DNA from: Mariannaea sp. PMI_226
Lineage: Eukaryota > Ascomycota > Sordariomycetes > Hypocreales > Nectriaceae
Direction: 5' to 3'
NCBI GenBank assembly: GCA_024336345.1
Contig: JANFOG010000013.1
Span: 868,001 to 932,000 of the forward strand
DNA: 64,000 nucleotides
The notes under the pieces are model-generated. The model was not told the origin of the DNA and did no database searches. It saw only the letters and a list, made by a program, of their open reading frames with translations. This document shows positions 42,896-54,900 of the stretch, one piece after another (the stretch's first letter is position 1; every line of letters begins with the position of its first letter). A program made the translations under genes and the position numbers.

Positions 42896-44231
42896 CTATC
42901 GGGGTCCCAGCTTCTCCAACACCCGTGCGCCCTGCTCTTCCCATTCCGCCTTGGTAACCCACATGTTCTCCTTATCAGCCATAATGTTGGCCAGCACCGC
43001 TCCGCCCAAGAAGACCATATGTCTTCGTCTGGGAGGATCTTCTATCCGCACCTTGAACTTGCTCAGTCGCTCCGGATCGCCCTGCAGCGCCCTCGTAAGC
43101 CACAGCTGCTTCAGCTCCTTTTCCAGTCGGGACGGTAGGCCTGGGTACATGCTGCTTCCACCAGACAGCACAATAGCCTTGAAAAGTGACGAACGGATAT
43201 CCACATCGGCCGACTGGATCGTGTTGAACAAGAATTCGCCCAGGCCGGGAGACTCGCTATCTACCAAGTGAGGCTGGAACAAGCACTCGGGAGCCTCAAA
43301 ACGCTCGCTGCCTACCCGAATCACACGTCCATCCGGAAGAGTGTAGTCTTCGACAAGCACCGTAGTTTCCTCGCTCAAACGCTTGTCCAGCTCCAAGTCA
43401 TATGACACGTAACAGAGCTTCTCCTTGATCTGACGGACAGTCTCGAAATCGGCGGTTCGGTTGAGGGCGTAGCCGCGACGGAGGAGCAGCTTGATCAGGT
43501 TACGGGTAACATCGCGACCAGCAACGTCTAGCCTCTTCGTGAGATGGTTCAGGACCACGGATTCATAAACGGGGACAATATGGGTGACACCATCACCGGA
43601 GTCGACGACAACACCAGAGCTCAGACCTGCACGCAGACGACCGTTAGCATACACCAATGCTAGCTTGGCGACGGACTGAGACATAATAGAAGCTCTGGAA
43701 GCAACTCACCTTGTGCGTACAAAGCAAGGACCGCCTGAATCGCAACGTAGACACCGCCAAACTCATATCGATCAAACATGACCTCACACATCTTCTCCCG
43801 ATTCTTCAGAGGGTTCATCGGAGGCTCGGTCAAGAGGATCTTGCGGCCTGAGGGGTTGACCTTGAGCTTCTCGAAGAAAGTGTAGTCCCAAAGGTGCTCC
43901 ATATCATCCCATTTCTTGACGATACCGTTCTCCATTGGGTAGCTAATCTGAAGCATGGTTCGGGCAGCGGCGGCCTCGTCACCGCACATAATGTCCTTAA
44001 TAACAATATCGCTGTCGCCCTGCTCCTCAGATCGCAGGATCGGCCGACCTACGATGGAAGGGTACTGGTGCTCCGGGAAGTTTTGCGCGGCATATCCGAC
44101 CTTGAGGAAACCGGTACCGCCGTCGAGGACTAGGTAGCAGCAATGGGGTCAGCTTCAGGGGTTTGGCGGATTGGGCAATACAGCTTGGGAATGAAGCTCT
44201 AAAGCTTACCAATGGGAGGAGGGTTAGCCAT
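42896..44231 (-). CDS. arp2: Actin-related protein 2 (Arp2/3 complex)
   Basis: Three exons on the minus strand: 44231-44210, 44129-43710 and 43626-42896, giving 390 residues, the standard Arp2 length. The 22-base first exon encodes MANPPPI, and the splice completes [29 protein letters not shown] Arp2 N-terminal sequence (nucleotide-binding phosphate loop). Exon 2 carries the [10 protein letters not shown] and [12 protein letters not shown] blocks. Exon 3 starts in the second phosphate loop ([16 protein letters not shown]) and ends with the typical [18 protein letters not shown]. Arp2 nucleates branched actin filaments at endocytic patches. Intron 2 stays open in frame with an internal ATG, so a naive single-frame reading would give a false N-terminus; the protein alignment rules it out. 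Confidence 0.95.
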
Positions 44232-44620
44232 GGTTGCGACAGGTCGAGGTGCAGACCTGAAGCTCAGCTGGTATAGTGGAGTTGAAGATAGAAGTGAACG
44301 TTGCTGCCGCCGAGGAGCTCAGAAGGTTGAGGTGTTCGTCAGTGGTGGGGTTGGCGTTGGCGTTGTCCGGCGGCCTTGGAACCATCCACCATCGTCAGCG
44401 GTGGCTGAGCGGAGGCCGGGGTCACGTGGAGCCCCGCGATGGCCTCGTCAACCTCCGTCATCAAAGCTAGAGAACAATGGGAAGCCCCGCACAAAATGAG
44501 TAATTTGATAGCTTATCTCGTAGAAGCTCATCATAAGTTATTATATACAACCCTAGAAGCTCGACATCGCTGAGACGTGAATTCTGTTTCTGTGCAACCA
44601 TAGCTGGTGGTCTGCCCATC
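44232..44620. promoter_or_regulatory. Bidirectional promoter between arp2 and the racemase gene
   Basis: The 389-bp gap between two divergent start codons must hold both promoters. No coding sequence is seen. Confidence 0.5.
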
Positions 44621-45446
44621 ATGGCCCAATCTCAACCTGGTCGACGACAGCGCATCCTCGTCTTGAATCCCAACTCATCCACTTCCATGACTGAGGGCAT
44701 GGTGAACGCAGCCCAGCAACTCTCTCTACAAGACGTATGAGGTCCTTCGATCACACGCTTTCTTCGTCGCTAAAAGAGTCAAGTCGATCGAGATCCGAGG
44801 CTACACTGCCCCTTCGCCAGCCCCAGCAAGCATCAACGAGCAACACGACATAGATAGTAGCACAGCAGTCGTTCTTGAGGATGAAACTCTAAAAAAAGAA
44901 TTGAATTCTGGTCGGTATGATGCCGTGCTTGTGGCTTGCTTCAGTGTTCATCCCCTTGTTTCTCAGCTCTGCACGTACGAAGGCCTCGCCGTCACTGGGA
45001 TTCTTGAAGCAAGTATTACTACAGCGCTGTCTTTGAACCCTTCCCCTCTTCACAATGAGAAGTGGGGGATTGTTACAACCGGCAAGTTTTGGGAAGATCA
45101 TCTCGGCAGTGGCGTCAAGGGCTTCTTTGGCCAAGACATCAAATCTGAAAATGATAGGTTTGCTGGCGTCTACTCGACTGGTTTGAATGCCAGTGACTTT
45201 CACACCGTTCCCCCTGAGCAGGTGCAAGCCAGACTACAAGACGCTGCGAGAAAGCTCTTTTCATCCGGTAATGTTTCTTGCGTAGTCATGGGCTGTGGAG
45301 GTATGGCTGGATTAGAGGATACTATCCGGAAAACGGCTGTTAAGGAATATGGAAAAGCGGGCGAGCAAGTCTACATCATCGATGGAGTGAAGGCAGGCAT
45401 CCTGCAATTAGAGCAGACGATTCGCAGTAGAAAGGCCTTCCGCTGA
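44621..45446 (+). CDS. Asp/Glu/hydantoin racemase family protein (DCG1-like)
   Basis: Two exons (44621-44734, 44784-45446; 49-nt intron) give 258 residues. The N-terminus RILVLNPNSSTSMTEGM is the conserved first strand and loop of this family. The two catalytic Cys of a cofactor-independent racemase are present: Cys90 in LVACFSVHPL and Cys209 in VMGCGGMAGL. Relatives racemise hydantoins or amino acids in purine and allantoin catabolism (yeast Dcg1 is co-regulated with nitrogen catabolism), so a nitrogen-salvage role is a reasonable inference. It shares a divergent promoter with arp2 and ends 92 bases from the convergent sugar-porter gene. The intron acceptor was chosen because only 44783/44784 restores the frame. 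Confidence 0.88.
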
Positions 45447-45538
45447 AACGAGAATCAAATTTACAGTCGCTTCTAAATTGTAGCTCTAAAAAAAAGGAAT
45501 TGCGGATGTGCTATCACCCGATCCAATGCGGCATCTGT

Positions 45539-47126
45539 TTATTCTACTCGTCGGGTTCTGCCCCAGACCTCATCAGCATCTCGCTTGCCCTTGGTCTCGG
45601 GCACATTGGCAGAAACAAACACCGCCGACCCTGCTGCAAAGCCTGCAAAGATGAAGTAGACCCATCCCTGGCCTCCTAGCATATTGTTCAGCGCCGTGTT
45701 GATAATGGGAAAGAATTGGGCAACTAAAAAGGTAGCGAAGTAATTGGCTCCAAGACACCAACTCTGTGTAGCCCCAACCGCTTCCTGGCCAACTAACTCG
45801 GAGGCAATCATGAAAGGAACGGGGCCAAGACCGACAGCGTAGAATGCCACAAAGACAAGGACGGCAATCGCAGAGAGAATCTTAATTCCAAAAATGATTG
45901 AGAGAGCAAGGGCTAGCGCACTGCTGCCTTGGCCGATGATGGACATGAGCAAACAAGTTTTGCGTCCCAGACGATCTGGCAGAGGTGAGCAGGCAACTGT
46001 CGTGATTAAATTAACGACCGAGATTAGAGGGGTGAGTAAGGCAGAAGAGATGGGAAGCAAGTCGGCTAGAAGAGAAACCGAGTACATGATGATGGAGTTG
46101 ACTCCACAAAGTTGCTGCGCAAACATGATACCCACCACAGCGATGATGGCCGGTCGGTAAAAGGGATCCTTGACGACTTGGACAAATCCAAGATGGTTGG
46201 TACCGTTGTGAGGTTCGCTCAAGGAGAGCGCTGGCTCAGCCACAGGGTCAGCTTGCAGCAACGCTTCTTCTTCGGAACCAGTTCGCCCATCAGATGTCCA
46301 AGATTCAGTTTCCTCGCTGATGTCGTGCCCACTGCCTCTGATCCGCTGAAGTGTGCGTTTGGCCTGCGTTACGTCACCGTGGGAAGCTAGCCACGAGGGT
46401 GATTCAGGAACCAAAAAGAGACCAACAGCCTGCGCGGTTCCGAGGCAGATGCCGAGGCCTAGTATCCATCGCCAAGCGTTCCCATAGCTCAGGAAGTATC
46501 CAAGTATTTGAACCCCTAGAATACCAATGTTGATCGAGATCTGAGTCATGGTACCAAACAATCCCCTGGAAGTAGGTGGTGCAATCTCGCTGATATAAAG
46601 AGGCACAACAACTGTAGAAGCGCCGGCTCCGATTCCAGACATGAGACGTCCCAAAGCCATGACAAAGACGCTCCCAGCAATGGTCTCAATAGCGGCACCG
46701 ATGATATAGAGGATGGCGGTGACGCGCATGGCCAGAAGGCGGCCACGGCTGGACGATAGCGGACCGGCCCCTAAGGCACCCAAGAGACCTCCAACGGTAA
46801 ACGAGGATGAGATTGTAGCGAATGCGGCTTCGCTCATCGGAATGCAATCGGGTAGGAAGCCAGAGGCTTCATCGGTCGGGTGGACGGAGGTTAGCCATTC
46901 TCGAATACGGAGAAGGGTTGATATCGATTTCTTATTGCAAGTGATGACATCCTGGGGAGCGTTGAGCTCCGACTATGACGAAGTCAGTGTTGGAACTCTC
47001 TCACTTCTTCACGACACATACCAAATGATAGCCAAACTGCAGCGACCCTAGTGTCGACACAGTGATCAGAAGGATCAGGTACGCGCTGGTCCCTTTCAGG
47101 GACTGCCTGAGGCTTTCACCCGCCAT
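45539..47126 (-). CDS. Sugar porter family MFS transporter
   Basis: Two exons (47126-47022, 46972-45539; 49-nt intron) encode 512 residues with about 12 membrane spans. Sugar-porter signatures are visible: GSLQFGYHLSELNAPQ (helix 1, across the splice), a GRxxxG-like loop after helix 4 (GRLMSGIGAG), PLYISEIAPPTSRG (after helix 4), PESPSWL before the central loop, FAQQLCGVNSIIMYS in helix 7, DRLGRK in the loop after helix 8, and PETKGK near the end. The central loop is long and acidic (about residues 240-290). It resembles vacuolar or glucose/hexose carriers of the GLUT type more than high-affinity HXT permeases; substrate unknown. It ends close to the racemase 3' end (convergent). Confidence 0.9.
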
Positions 47127-47517
47127 TGTGATATACCTATCTACAACAACAGAATATTACGGAGAGTTGTTTGGTGATTGATCAAGAGCTGAGATCTGGG
47201 AGCTTGAATCAACTAGGGTGGGGCACGTGTCGATTGTGGCTGCATGGGGAAATCCCCCCTGCGTCATTCCTTCCCACCCACCTGCGAACTTTTGTTCAAC
47301 ATTTAGCATAGTGTGTAAGCACTTTACCTTGCAGGTTCAGCGTGTTCTCAGCGGGCATGCTTGTAAAAATTAGGGCTGTTTGTCAATTGCTATATCCATC
47401 CCAAATCTCAACAATGCATTATCTAGGGATGCTAGCGTAACGTGCCTATTGAGTTCACATGATACTAAGTATTATTTTCCCCTCAGTCGCCGACCTGCAC
47501 CTATTTTGCCAGTCTCC
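47127..47517. promoter_or_regulatory. Promoter of the sugar porter gene
   Basis: 391 bases between the sugar-porter start and the glutathione transferase stop, both on the minus strand. No gene seen; the 3' portion may be transferase 3'UTR. Confidence 0.4.
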
Positions 47518-48204
47518 TTACTGGTTCAAATCTTCCAGGACCTTTCGACCCTGGGCGCACTCTTCATCGCGGATAGGGTCCCTTCCCGCTTCTTTGAGAC
47601 CGTCCTGAACCCATTCCTGCACAGCAGGATGCTCCAAGAGTCTCTCCAAATACTCTTGTGCTGGCCCTTCGAGCTTAATGCCGTATGTCTGGCGTCGAGA
47701 TGCGATGGGGGCATACATGGCGTCCGCGATAGTAAAGTCCTTGCCAGCTAACCATGGCCCTCCAAACTTGTTCAGCCCCTCAGCGAAAAGCTCGTTGAAG
47801 CGGTTGATATCCCGCTGAAGGTCCTCGCCCGGTGTAGTAGGTTCGAAGCGTAAGGCGACGTTCAAGGAGCACTCGTTACGGATGGCGGGGAAGCCAGAGT
47901 GCATTTCGGCCGCTGCGGATCGAGCAAAAGCCCTGGCGCGCTGGTCGATGGGCCAGGCATTAGGGTGCTTTTCTGCGATATGTTCGCAGATAGCTAACGA
48001 GTCCCACACCACAATGTCATCGCTGTCGTAGAGGCAGGGGACTTTCCCGGTGGGAGAAAATGCCAAGAAGTCGGGCTGGCGGGCGGTGGGCTTGAAGAAG
48101 TTGAGTTTCTCGTCGAATGGTATGTTGAGGGCTCTGAGAAGGACCCAAGGTCTCATGGACCAAGAGGAGTACCGTTTGTTTCCGATAAACAGAGTATAGG
48201 TCAT
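47518..48204 (-). CDS. Glutathione S-transferase family protein
   Basis: Complete intronless frame of 228 residues. The N-terminal thioredoxin-like domain contains the candidate catalytic motif KRYSSWSMRPWVLLRAL (Ser at about 14 or 15) and the cis-Pro motif GKVPCLYD, followed by DSLAICEHIAEKHP, the glutathione gamma-glutamyl-binding loop. The C-terminal helical domain holds FTIADAMYAPI, the N-capping box. YSSWSxRPW is characteristic of a GST group common in Proteobacteria and also found in fungi. It probably conjugates or reduces electrophiles in the cytosol. The lack of introns among spliced neighbours is compatible with horizontal origin but proves nothing. Confidence 0.9.
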   Translation of the reverse strand: MTYTLFIGNKRYSSWSMRPWVLLRALNIPFDEKLNFFKPTARQPDFLAFSPTGKVPCLYDSDDIVVWDSLAICEHIAEKHPNAWPIDQRARAFARSAAAEMHSGFPAIRNECSLNVALRFEPTTPGEDLQRDINRFNELFAEGLNKFGGPWLAGKDFTIADAMYAPIASRRQTYGIKLEGPAQEYLERLLEHPAVQEWVQDGLKEAGRDPIRDEECAQGRKVLEDLNQ

Positions 48205-49989
48205 TGTGTCTGATCTACAAGAAATAATATTCGATACGAAAATTGAGTTGGATTGATTCTTTTTATTAGTCTAGGTAGGCCAGATGGTGACTTTCTCTGT
48301 TCTAGGTTACTCATCATTCCATTTGTAAAAGGTTCCACCACAGGGCTCTCTTCAACACCTAAAAGCTCCCCCGCCTTCTCCAAATAGCATAACTATGAAG
48401 TAAGAATCGTACAATTACTCAGCAATTCGATTAGATACTGTCTGAGTCGAGCTTCCGAATGAAAAAGGCAGTTGCTGAGTGTCTGATTTAAGCAGCGACT
48501 GTTGGCAGATCCACTATCGACTCCTGAGCAACTTCAACGACCTTTTGATGTACTCATTCTTGATCTGGACGAATCAGCGAGAGAAGGTAGAATAACTCCT
48601 CATTGCCAATTCAGGTTCTACTTTCAATTGAAAATTGGTGGGGTAGGTCGCAACATCCTCACAGAGGCCGTTATGAGTAACAGTTCAAAGAGGTGCTATC
48701 GGCCAAGGTGGTCGCCTGTTTCTCTCCAATCCACTGCTTGCAGGGTTTGTCGCGCATGAAATCCAGCCTTCGAACATTGCTGAGCTCTGGCTTGCTAGAG
48801 GTTGAATTTTGGGGGTAAAAGGCAGATGGAGCCATTTATTACTGTTGGTGGACCTTTCCACAGCAGGCAGCTCAGTAACTTTTGACGACTCGGCACAGGC
48901 AACTCGTTTTAAGAGCTATGTAGACCCCGCTAATTGCACAAGCTCGTTCTTAAGCATAGCTATATTGAGTAGGGGCGAATCCGGCGTGCGGGAGAGGACA
49001 GACCATCTCCCGCCAAAGCTCGAGTGAATAGGTTTTTGGGGCATGACTCCACGTGGTGTTGAATAAGATCACTTGTCTGATCTCTGATCCTCGGTTGAAG
49101 ACATGCTCTCAGGTGTCAGGTGTCTGAGGCTCACTGGGAAACCTCCGATTGGCTTCTTCGATCGTGAGATGGTACCTGTTGTAGCATGGTAGGGGCATGT
49201 GTCGGGGGTTCAATGGTCTATTCCCTGTTTGCATCAGGGATAACCGAATGATCGCAACTCAAGCAGCGGTGTTCCGCGGCTCAATGCGCCGAAATAATGC
49301 GGGGTGAGTTGCCGCAAACGCCGCAAATCGACTGGGGAAGCTGCATGCAGCAAGATGCAATTGGAGATCGTGAGTTGAATCAATTGACTGGATTATTGAG
49401 TCAGAGTAAATCCCAAAGGCTAAATATTATTGTTGCGAAGACTGCCGTGTAAACCATGGCTCTTCACTTTGGAACTGAATAATGCTCCCAGTTACCATGG
49501 TAGATGGTTAATCTCTTAGTATCAGAATGAAGGCGAGAGCTATTACAATTGCATAGCAATAAACCCGTGGTAAAGGCAGTTGCTAGCCCATATCTAATTG
49601 CTCGGCCTTGGACCCCCGGATGAGAGGAAGAATTCTTCCCTTGCTGCGGTTAGCTTGCCGTTGCTGATGAATCCATCACAGCACAACGTCGTCACGCGCC
49701 CTTCAGCACTGAAAACATATCTTCTGTGATTCGACAGAGCTCCAGTGTCTGTTGATCCTTTACCTACTGAACCCCAAGCGGGTCTTATAGTGCATCATTA
49801 AGAGGAGTCATTAACGGAGGTGGAACCCCGCTTGCTGGTTCATTCAACTTTGCGTGCTTGGCTAATCCGCGAAAGGGCGTGGGCCGGCATTTGGCTTTCG
49901 CCATGGTACATCTATCGTAACGTGCGCATCTCACTTTTTCAAAGAAAAAAAATGACGGCAGAAAATATTTCCAAGAGATATTCAATGAA
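48205..49989. other. Intergenic region, no gene seen
   Basis: About 1.8 kb between the transferase start (minus) and the MFS gene start (plus), hence a divergent promoter region. Small frames at 48500-49027 have no recognisable protein features. Confidence 0.5.
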
Positions 49990-51437
49990 ATGGCGTTGAA
50001 AGAGACGAGAATAGATAACCTTGATGCTGGCCATGGTGTGTCGAGGTTAAGTCCGGACCCTGAAACCTTTCACAACGAGGAGAAGAAGACGACCACGACA
50101 AACGAAAGAGACGAAGACTTAACCTCGACAATTAACGAGGGCGATGAAATCGAACCAGATGCTGGCCAAAATGTCTCATCAGTATCAGAACCCCCAGACG
50201 GTGGACTACGCGCATGGCTCCAGGTTGTTGCCGGGCACCTAGTGGTGTTCAATGCTTGGGGCTATACGATTAGTTTTGGCATCTTTCAGCCTTACTACGA
50301 AACCGAGTTGAACCTGCCCCCATCGACCGTTGCATGGGTGGGAAGCGTACAGATATGTCTCATCTTCCTAGTCGGGACATTTTCCGGGCGGGCCTTCGAT
50401 GCCGGATACTACAGACTTGCCCTGATAGTCGGCTTGTCAATGCAGATTTTGGGTATTTTCATGACGAGCATCGCCAAAGAGTACTGGCAAGTATTGCTCT
50501 CACAAGGGTTCTGCCAAGGACTAGGATGTGGTATTGTGTTTGCCCCGACAATTGCCAACATGTCAACCTACTTCTCGAAGAAAAGGACGATTGCCATATC
50601 AACTGCCGCATGCGGAGGCACAACTGGAGGGATGGTGTTTCCTCTGATTGCACAACAACTGTTGCCAAAGATTGGATTCCACTGGACCGTTCGAGTTATG
50701 GGTTTGATAGTTATGGTGACATCGGTTATTGTTCTTTGTCTTGCGAAGACTAGACTGCCTCCCCGAAAAGCCGGTCCTATTGTCGAGTTTGGGGCGTTCA
50801 AAGAGACGACATATCTTCTCTTTGCTATTAGCATGTTCTTTACATTATGGGCAACATGGTATGCATACTACTATGTAAGTTACTCGCTTCTTATTTCATC
50901 ATCTTCAAGGAGAGGGGGAAGCTAAAGTACAGCCAGGCGCGTACCTATGCACTGAGTGTTCTAAACGCATCGTCCTCACAATCCTTCACATTCCTCCTCA
51001 TCATCAACGCCGTAGGAATCCCAGGCCGAATGGTGCCAGCCTACCTCGCCGACCGCTACTTTGGTCCGATTAACGTCTTCATCCCTACGATCATTGCAGC
51101 GGCTCTGTGCATCTTCCTATGGGCCAAGGTCTCTACTCTCGTGGCAGATTACGTCTGGGTCGTTGTGTTCGGGTACTTTGGAGCAGGCATTCAGAGCCTA
51201 TTCCCATCGACAACGGCGAGTTTAACAAAGGACCTAAGCAAGAACGGCACACGAATTGGAATGGTCTTCACCATTATCAGCGTTGCGGCGCTGACTGGGC
51301 CACCCTTGGCCGGAAAGCTGATCGAAGTGACAGGAGGGAAATATTTAGCAGCGCAGATGTGGGGAGGAGCCTGTCTTTTGCTAGGGGCTAGCTTATTGAC
51401 TGCTGCCAAACTTATGGAAACTGGTAAAAAGAGATAA
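49990..51437 (+). CDS. Monocarboxylate-type MFS transporter
   Basis: Two exons encoding about 470 residues with 12 predicted membrane spans. The N-terminal cytoplasmic part is acidic and ends in the family signature PPDGGLRAWLQV (about 68-80). The helix 4 to 5 region has QGFCQGLGCGIVFAPT, and the second half has INAVGIPGRMVPAYLADR and SLFPSTTASL. This is the fungal monocarboxylate-porter-like family (MCH/riboflavin-type), whose substrates vary widely. The strongest donor (GTAAGT at 50875) gives an in-frame intron of only 35 nt to 50909. A 74-nt alternative (50859-50932) also keeps frame but deletes the conserved YAYYY of helix 7, so the junction is uncertain. A 5-codon upstream frame at 49985 overlaps the start. 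Confidence 0.85.
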
Positions 51438-51926
51438 ATAAAAGCACGATAACTTGATATAACTATAGATTGCTTAGCTATAAAGAGAGAGGAAACTCGG
51501 ATCAGAAAGTGGTCCTTCAGTTCATTGGATATGAGTTGCAACGCAAATAATAATAGGCGGCCAAATGGAAGGCTTGGATAATATGACAGAAGCCATCAAG
51601 ATAACAAGAATGTTTGCGTGGACGTCTTTTTTTCTTGCTATATCTTACTCCAAACCAGGTCCTGTTTACGCAGCATTTGATATTTTGATAAAAAACCTAC
51701 TTTATTTACTTATATTTTATGTTATGAAAACCACAAATATTCCTGTCAAGTGTTGGATGCTGCAACATTAGGTCAGGTGGGACCTGCAGCAAGGTATTGC
51801 GGCGGCCGGCAGCCCCACCAACATCATCACCCCGGATTTTCACAGACGCTGGTTCGATCATGATGGCATCTAAAAAAAACTCCAACTTCGGCACAGCGCT
51901 CCCCTCGCAACCGCGTGCACTCCACC
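51438..51926. other. Intergenic between MFS gene and MRF1
   Basis: About 490 bases. AT-rich up to 51730, then GC-richer promoter sequence before the mitochondrial release-factor gene. No gene seen. Confidence 0.45.
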
Positions 51927-53264
51927 ATGGCTGTGGCTCCATGGATATGCCGAAGCTGCACTAGAGCGCTGGCTCGCTCTCACACACGACAATTCGTCCG
52001 CTATGCCTCCAATGGTGCGCTTGCAAAGCTCCATGGTGCTTGAGAACAAAGATAGCTAACGCACGACATAGACACCTCCCTCCTCGCCCCCGCTCTCCTT
52101 CAGCGTGCTCGGTCGATGAACGCCGAGTACGATGCCCTCCAGAAATCCCTCAATGAATCTTTTGACGCTACAAAGGCCAAGCGTGTTGGTGAATTGTCCC
52201 GTGTCGCCTCAGCTCTAAAGGCATGGGAAGAGTCTCAAGCTTCGGTTAAAGAGCTCAAGGCCATGCTAGACGATCCAGAGCAAGACGCAGACCTGGCATC
52301 AATCGCTACGGATGAATTAAACACGGAGACGGGCAAGCTCGAATCGCTCGCCAGGAATTTATCGGCCAGCTTGACGCCTCGCCATCCCTTTGCCGACTTC
52401 CCCTGCATGATTGAGTTCCGACCCGGCCCCGGAGGCTTGGAGGGCAGGTACTTTACTGACAGTTTATTCAAAATGTACAAGGCATTGTGTATGCGCAAGG
52501 GCTATCGCCACAATGTCATGAAGTACGAATTCGCAGACACAGCGGGTGACAGCTCGTCCTCAGCCGGTGAGAACCCGCTCCAGGAGGCTATTCTGGAGAT
52601 CCAGGACCAAGGCGCCTATGACATCTTTCGCAGCGAGGCTGGTATGCATCGTGTACAGCGTATCCCAAGCACTGAGAGTAAGGGTCGCGTGCACACGAGC
52701 GCCGTGGCCGTGTGGGTGCTGCCGTCATTCCCTGAGAGCGGCATGACCGCCGACACCGCGGATTTTGATGATCCGGACAGCGATTTCTACGTCAACCCTC
52801 AGGAGGTGAAGATCGAGACGATGCGAGCACGGGGTGCCGGAGGACAGCATGTCAACAAAACCGAGTCTGCAATCCGCATGACGCACATCCCGACCGGCAC
52901 TACGGTGTCGATGCAGGACCACCGATCGCAGCAGAGAAACCGCGAGGATGCATGGAAGATGATGCGGTCACGCATTGCGGACCAGCGGCGTGAACAGCGC
53001 GAGGCGGAAGCCGCGAACCTCCGCAACAGTGTGCTGAGCCAGCACCAGATCACACGCGGCGACAAGATCCGCACGTACAACTACAACCAAGATCGGTGTA
53101 CTGATCACAGGGCGGGATTGGACGTACATAACCTGCCTGATGTTCTAGAGGGCGGCGAGACGCTGGACAGAATCATGACCGGAGCAAATGAATGGCTGGT
53201 GAACAAGGACATCTCGTTACTTGTTGCTGAGGAAGAGGCCAAGGAAAAGGCTGGAAAGAATTGA
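51927..53264 (+). CDS. mrf1: Mitochondrial peptide chain release factor 1
   Basis: Two exons (51927-52014, 52072-53264; 57-nt intron) encode 426 residues. The first exon supplies a basic, Ser/Arg-rich mitochondrial targeting peptide (about residues 1-29). The RF1 core follows: an N-terminal coiled coil, the PGPGGLEG stretch, EAGMHRVQRIPSTESKGRVHTS, and the universal GGQ motif at residues 286-288 in RARGAGGQHVNKTESAI, which triggers peptidyl-tRNA hydrolysis. The end has the QxxRGDKIRTYNYNQDRCTDHR block of organellar class I factors. It reads UAA/UAG stops in mitochondrial translation. Choosing the downstream ATG at 52116 would lose the targeting peptide. Confidence 0.94.
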
Positions 53265-53565
53265 TCATGACGAGGGTCTAGTTGTGAACTTTTGTAGAGA
53301 TATCTACCTGTGTAGACGTGTATAGAATTTCATGTATCATAGAATAGAAAGTGCTATTACAATGCGATCATCTCACATGACCACTACTAAACTGAGGTCA
53401 AGTCATGGCAAAATCCAAATCGGTGACGCCGTTTCTCCAAAAAAAAAAACTCCAGCAAGATCACCCCGCCTGGATATCTGCGTCTTGCTATCCAACCAAT
53501 AACTCCGACGCTGAATGCGACAACAATCATATGGACCTTTGAAACCTCACTCCGCTCTCCAGCTC
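53265..53565. terminator. Shared 3' region, convergent genes
   Basis: 301 bases between two convergent stops. It carries an A-run at 53439-53450 and AGAATAGAAAG at 53340-53350, consistent with 3' ends; no gene seen. Confidence 0.4.
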
Positions 53566-54900
53566 TCACATCAGACCACCGAGAACCACCTTTCCGATGT
53601 TTGCCACCTCTGCTTTGAGGTAACTTCGGCTATGGTCCTCAAACTCCCTGACGAGGCCTTGAACAATAATCTTACGCACTCGTGAGTCCGCCTTGCCAAA
53701 CAACTCAGCGACGGGGGCTGAGCACTCTCTTGTAGATGGGACGAGAGTTAGGAACCGATGATAGCAGTCGATCAGCACATCACATAGCGTCGCAAATGTC
53801 TCGAAGTAGTCGGGCTCAAATGGCAGTGAGGGAGTGAGCAAGTAAGTGTATTCCTCACCAGGGAGGAGGTCCGTCTCGGAGGCGGCAAAGTTCATGACGG
53901 CTGGGGCCGGGCCACCATTGGTAGGGAGAGGGGCGGATTCCTCGAGCATTGGGTGCATGTCGGCGGCCGAAGTGGACCGCCGGGACTTGCCAGCTTGCCG
54001 GCGGAACATGCTTGGAAGCCGGGCACGGGTCAGCGAGGCAGCTGTAGAGGAGTCGCCGTGAAGTTGTTGGAACGAGTCAAACTCGGTCAATAGAGAATTT
54101 AGGCTGCGGAGAAACTCGAGAGGGGTAGAGGAGTACAGATCGACAATGGTGGGTAGGGAGAGACCCAGGAGAAGGTAGTTTGTGGCCTTTCTACCAATCT
54201 TTCGAGGGTCGAAGTAGGGCAAGCGGTTGAGGTCGGGTTTCTCAAAGAGGTATGTGTTGAACCAGTATACCCGTCCTTCATGTCTGTAGAATCGTGAGCG
54301 GTTAGGATTGGTCGTCTTATTTCATAATCTCTTGTATACTAGGTATCTTAGAGAGGGCTTTACGTACGTTTTGCGCAAATATTCAAGGGTCGCAATGCGT
54401 TTATGAGCCACCTCAGTAATCTGCTGATGAGCAATCCCAGCCTCTGAGTGCCATGGACTGGTCGCACTACCAGGACCACCAGGTCCGCCAACGGAGGAGT
54501 TGGTTGACATGGTGGCCAGGTGTGTAGTAGAACCGGTTGCAGTGCGGCTCAACATATGGATGGTCGAATCGTTCGCAGTTGAATAAAGAGAAGCGTCTGG
54601 CTCCCTGCTAGGAACGTCCCCTCGAGGGGTAATCTTGGCAGCAGCGGCCAGGGCGTAGTCGGGGAGGGCAGGGGGAGCGGCGGCGTCGGTAACGTAGGCA
54701 TTAGGCCCGTTGCCAAAGGAGCTTCCTCGACGGCGAGAGTTGGATAGGGAGGACTTGCGCGAGAAGGAGGGTTTGCGATCCTTGGTGATGACGGGATCAA
54801 CGGCGCCGCCCTCACGAGTGGCAGGCCGGGAGGTTGACGAGGAGAAGATGGAGGAGGAGAAGATGGGTGTGTTGGACGAGTTGGGCGTCTTGGGAGGCAT
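53566..54900 (-). CDS. Conserved fungal protein of unknown function
   Basis: Two exons (54900-54368, 54283-53566) join in frame (LRK-T-HEGRVYWFNTYLF) to give 416 residues. The N-terminal 165 residues are Ser/Pro-rich and disordered. The structured part begins near residue 165 with HKRIATLEYLRKTHEGRVYWFNT and continues with PYFDPRKIGRKATNYLLLGLSLP and SSTPLEFLRSLNSLLTEF. After a disordered insert come SLPFEPDYFETFATLCDVLIDCYHRF-type helices and a final helical segment near KIIVQGLVREFEDHSRSYLKAEV. I recognise the pattern as a conserved ascomycete protein but cannot attach a function with confidence. No signal peptide; two hydrophobic stretches are probably buried helices. Not part of any visible cluster. 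Confidence 0.8.

Noticed and set aside
43627..43709. Alternative arp2 start inside intron 2
   Set aside because: The in-frame ATG lies in a spliced intron; Arp2 sequence is continuous only when the intron is removed.
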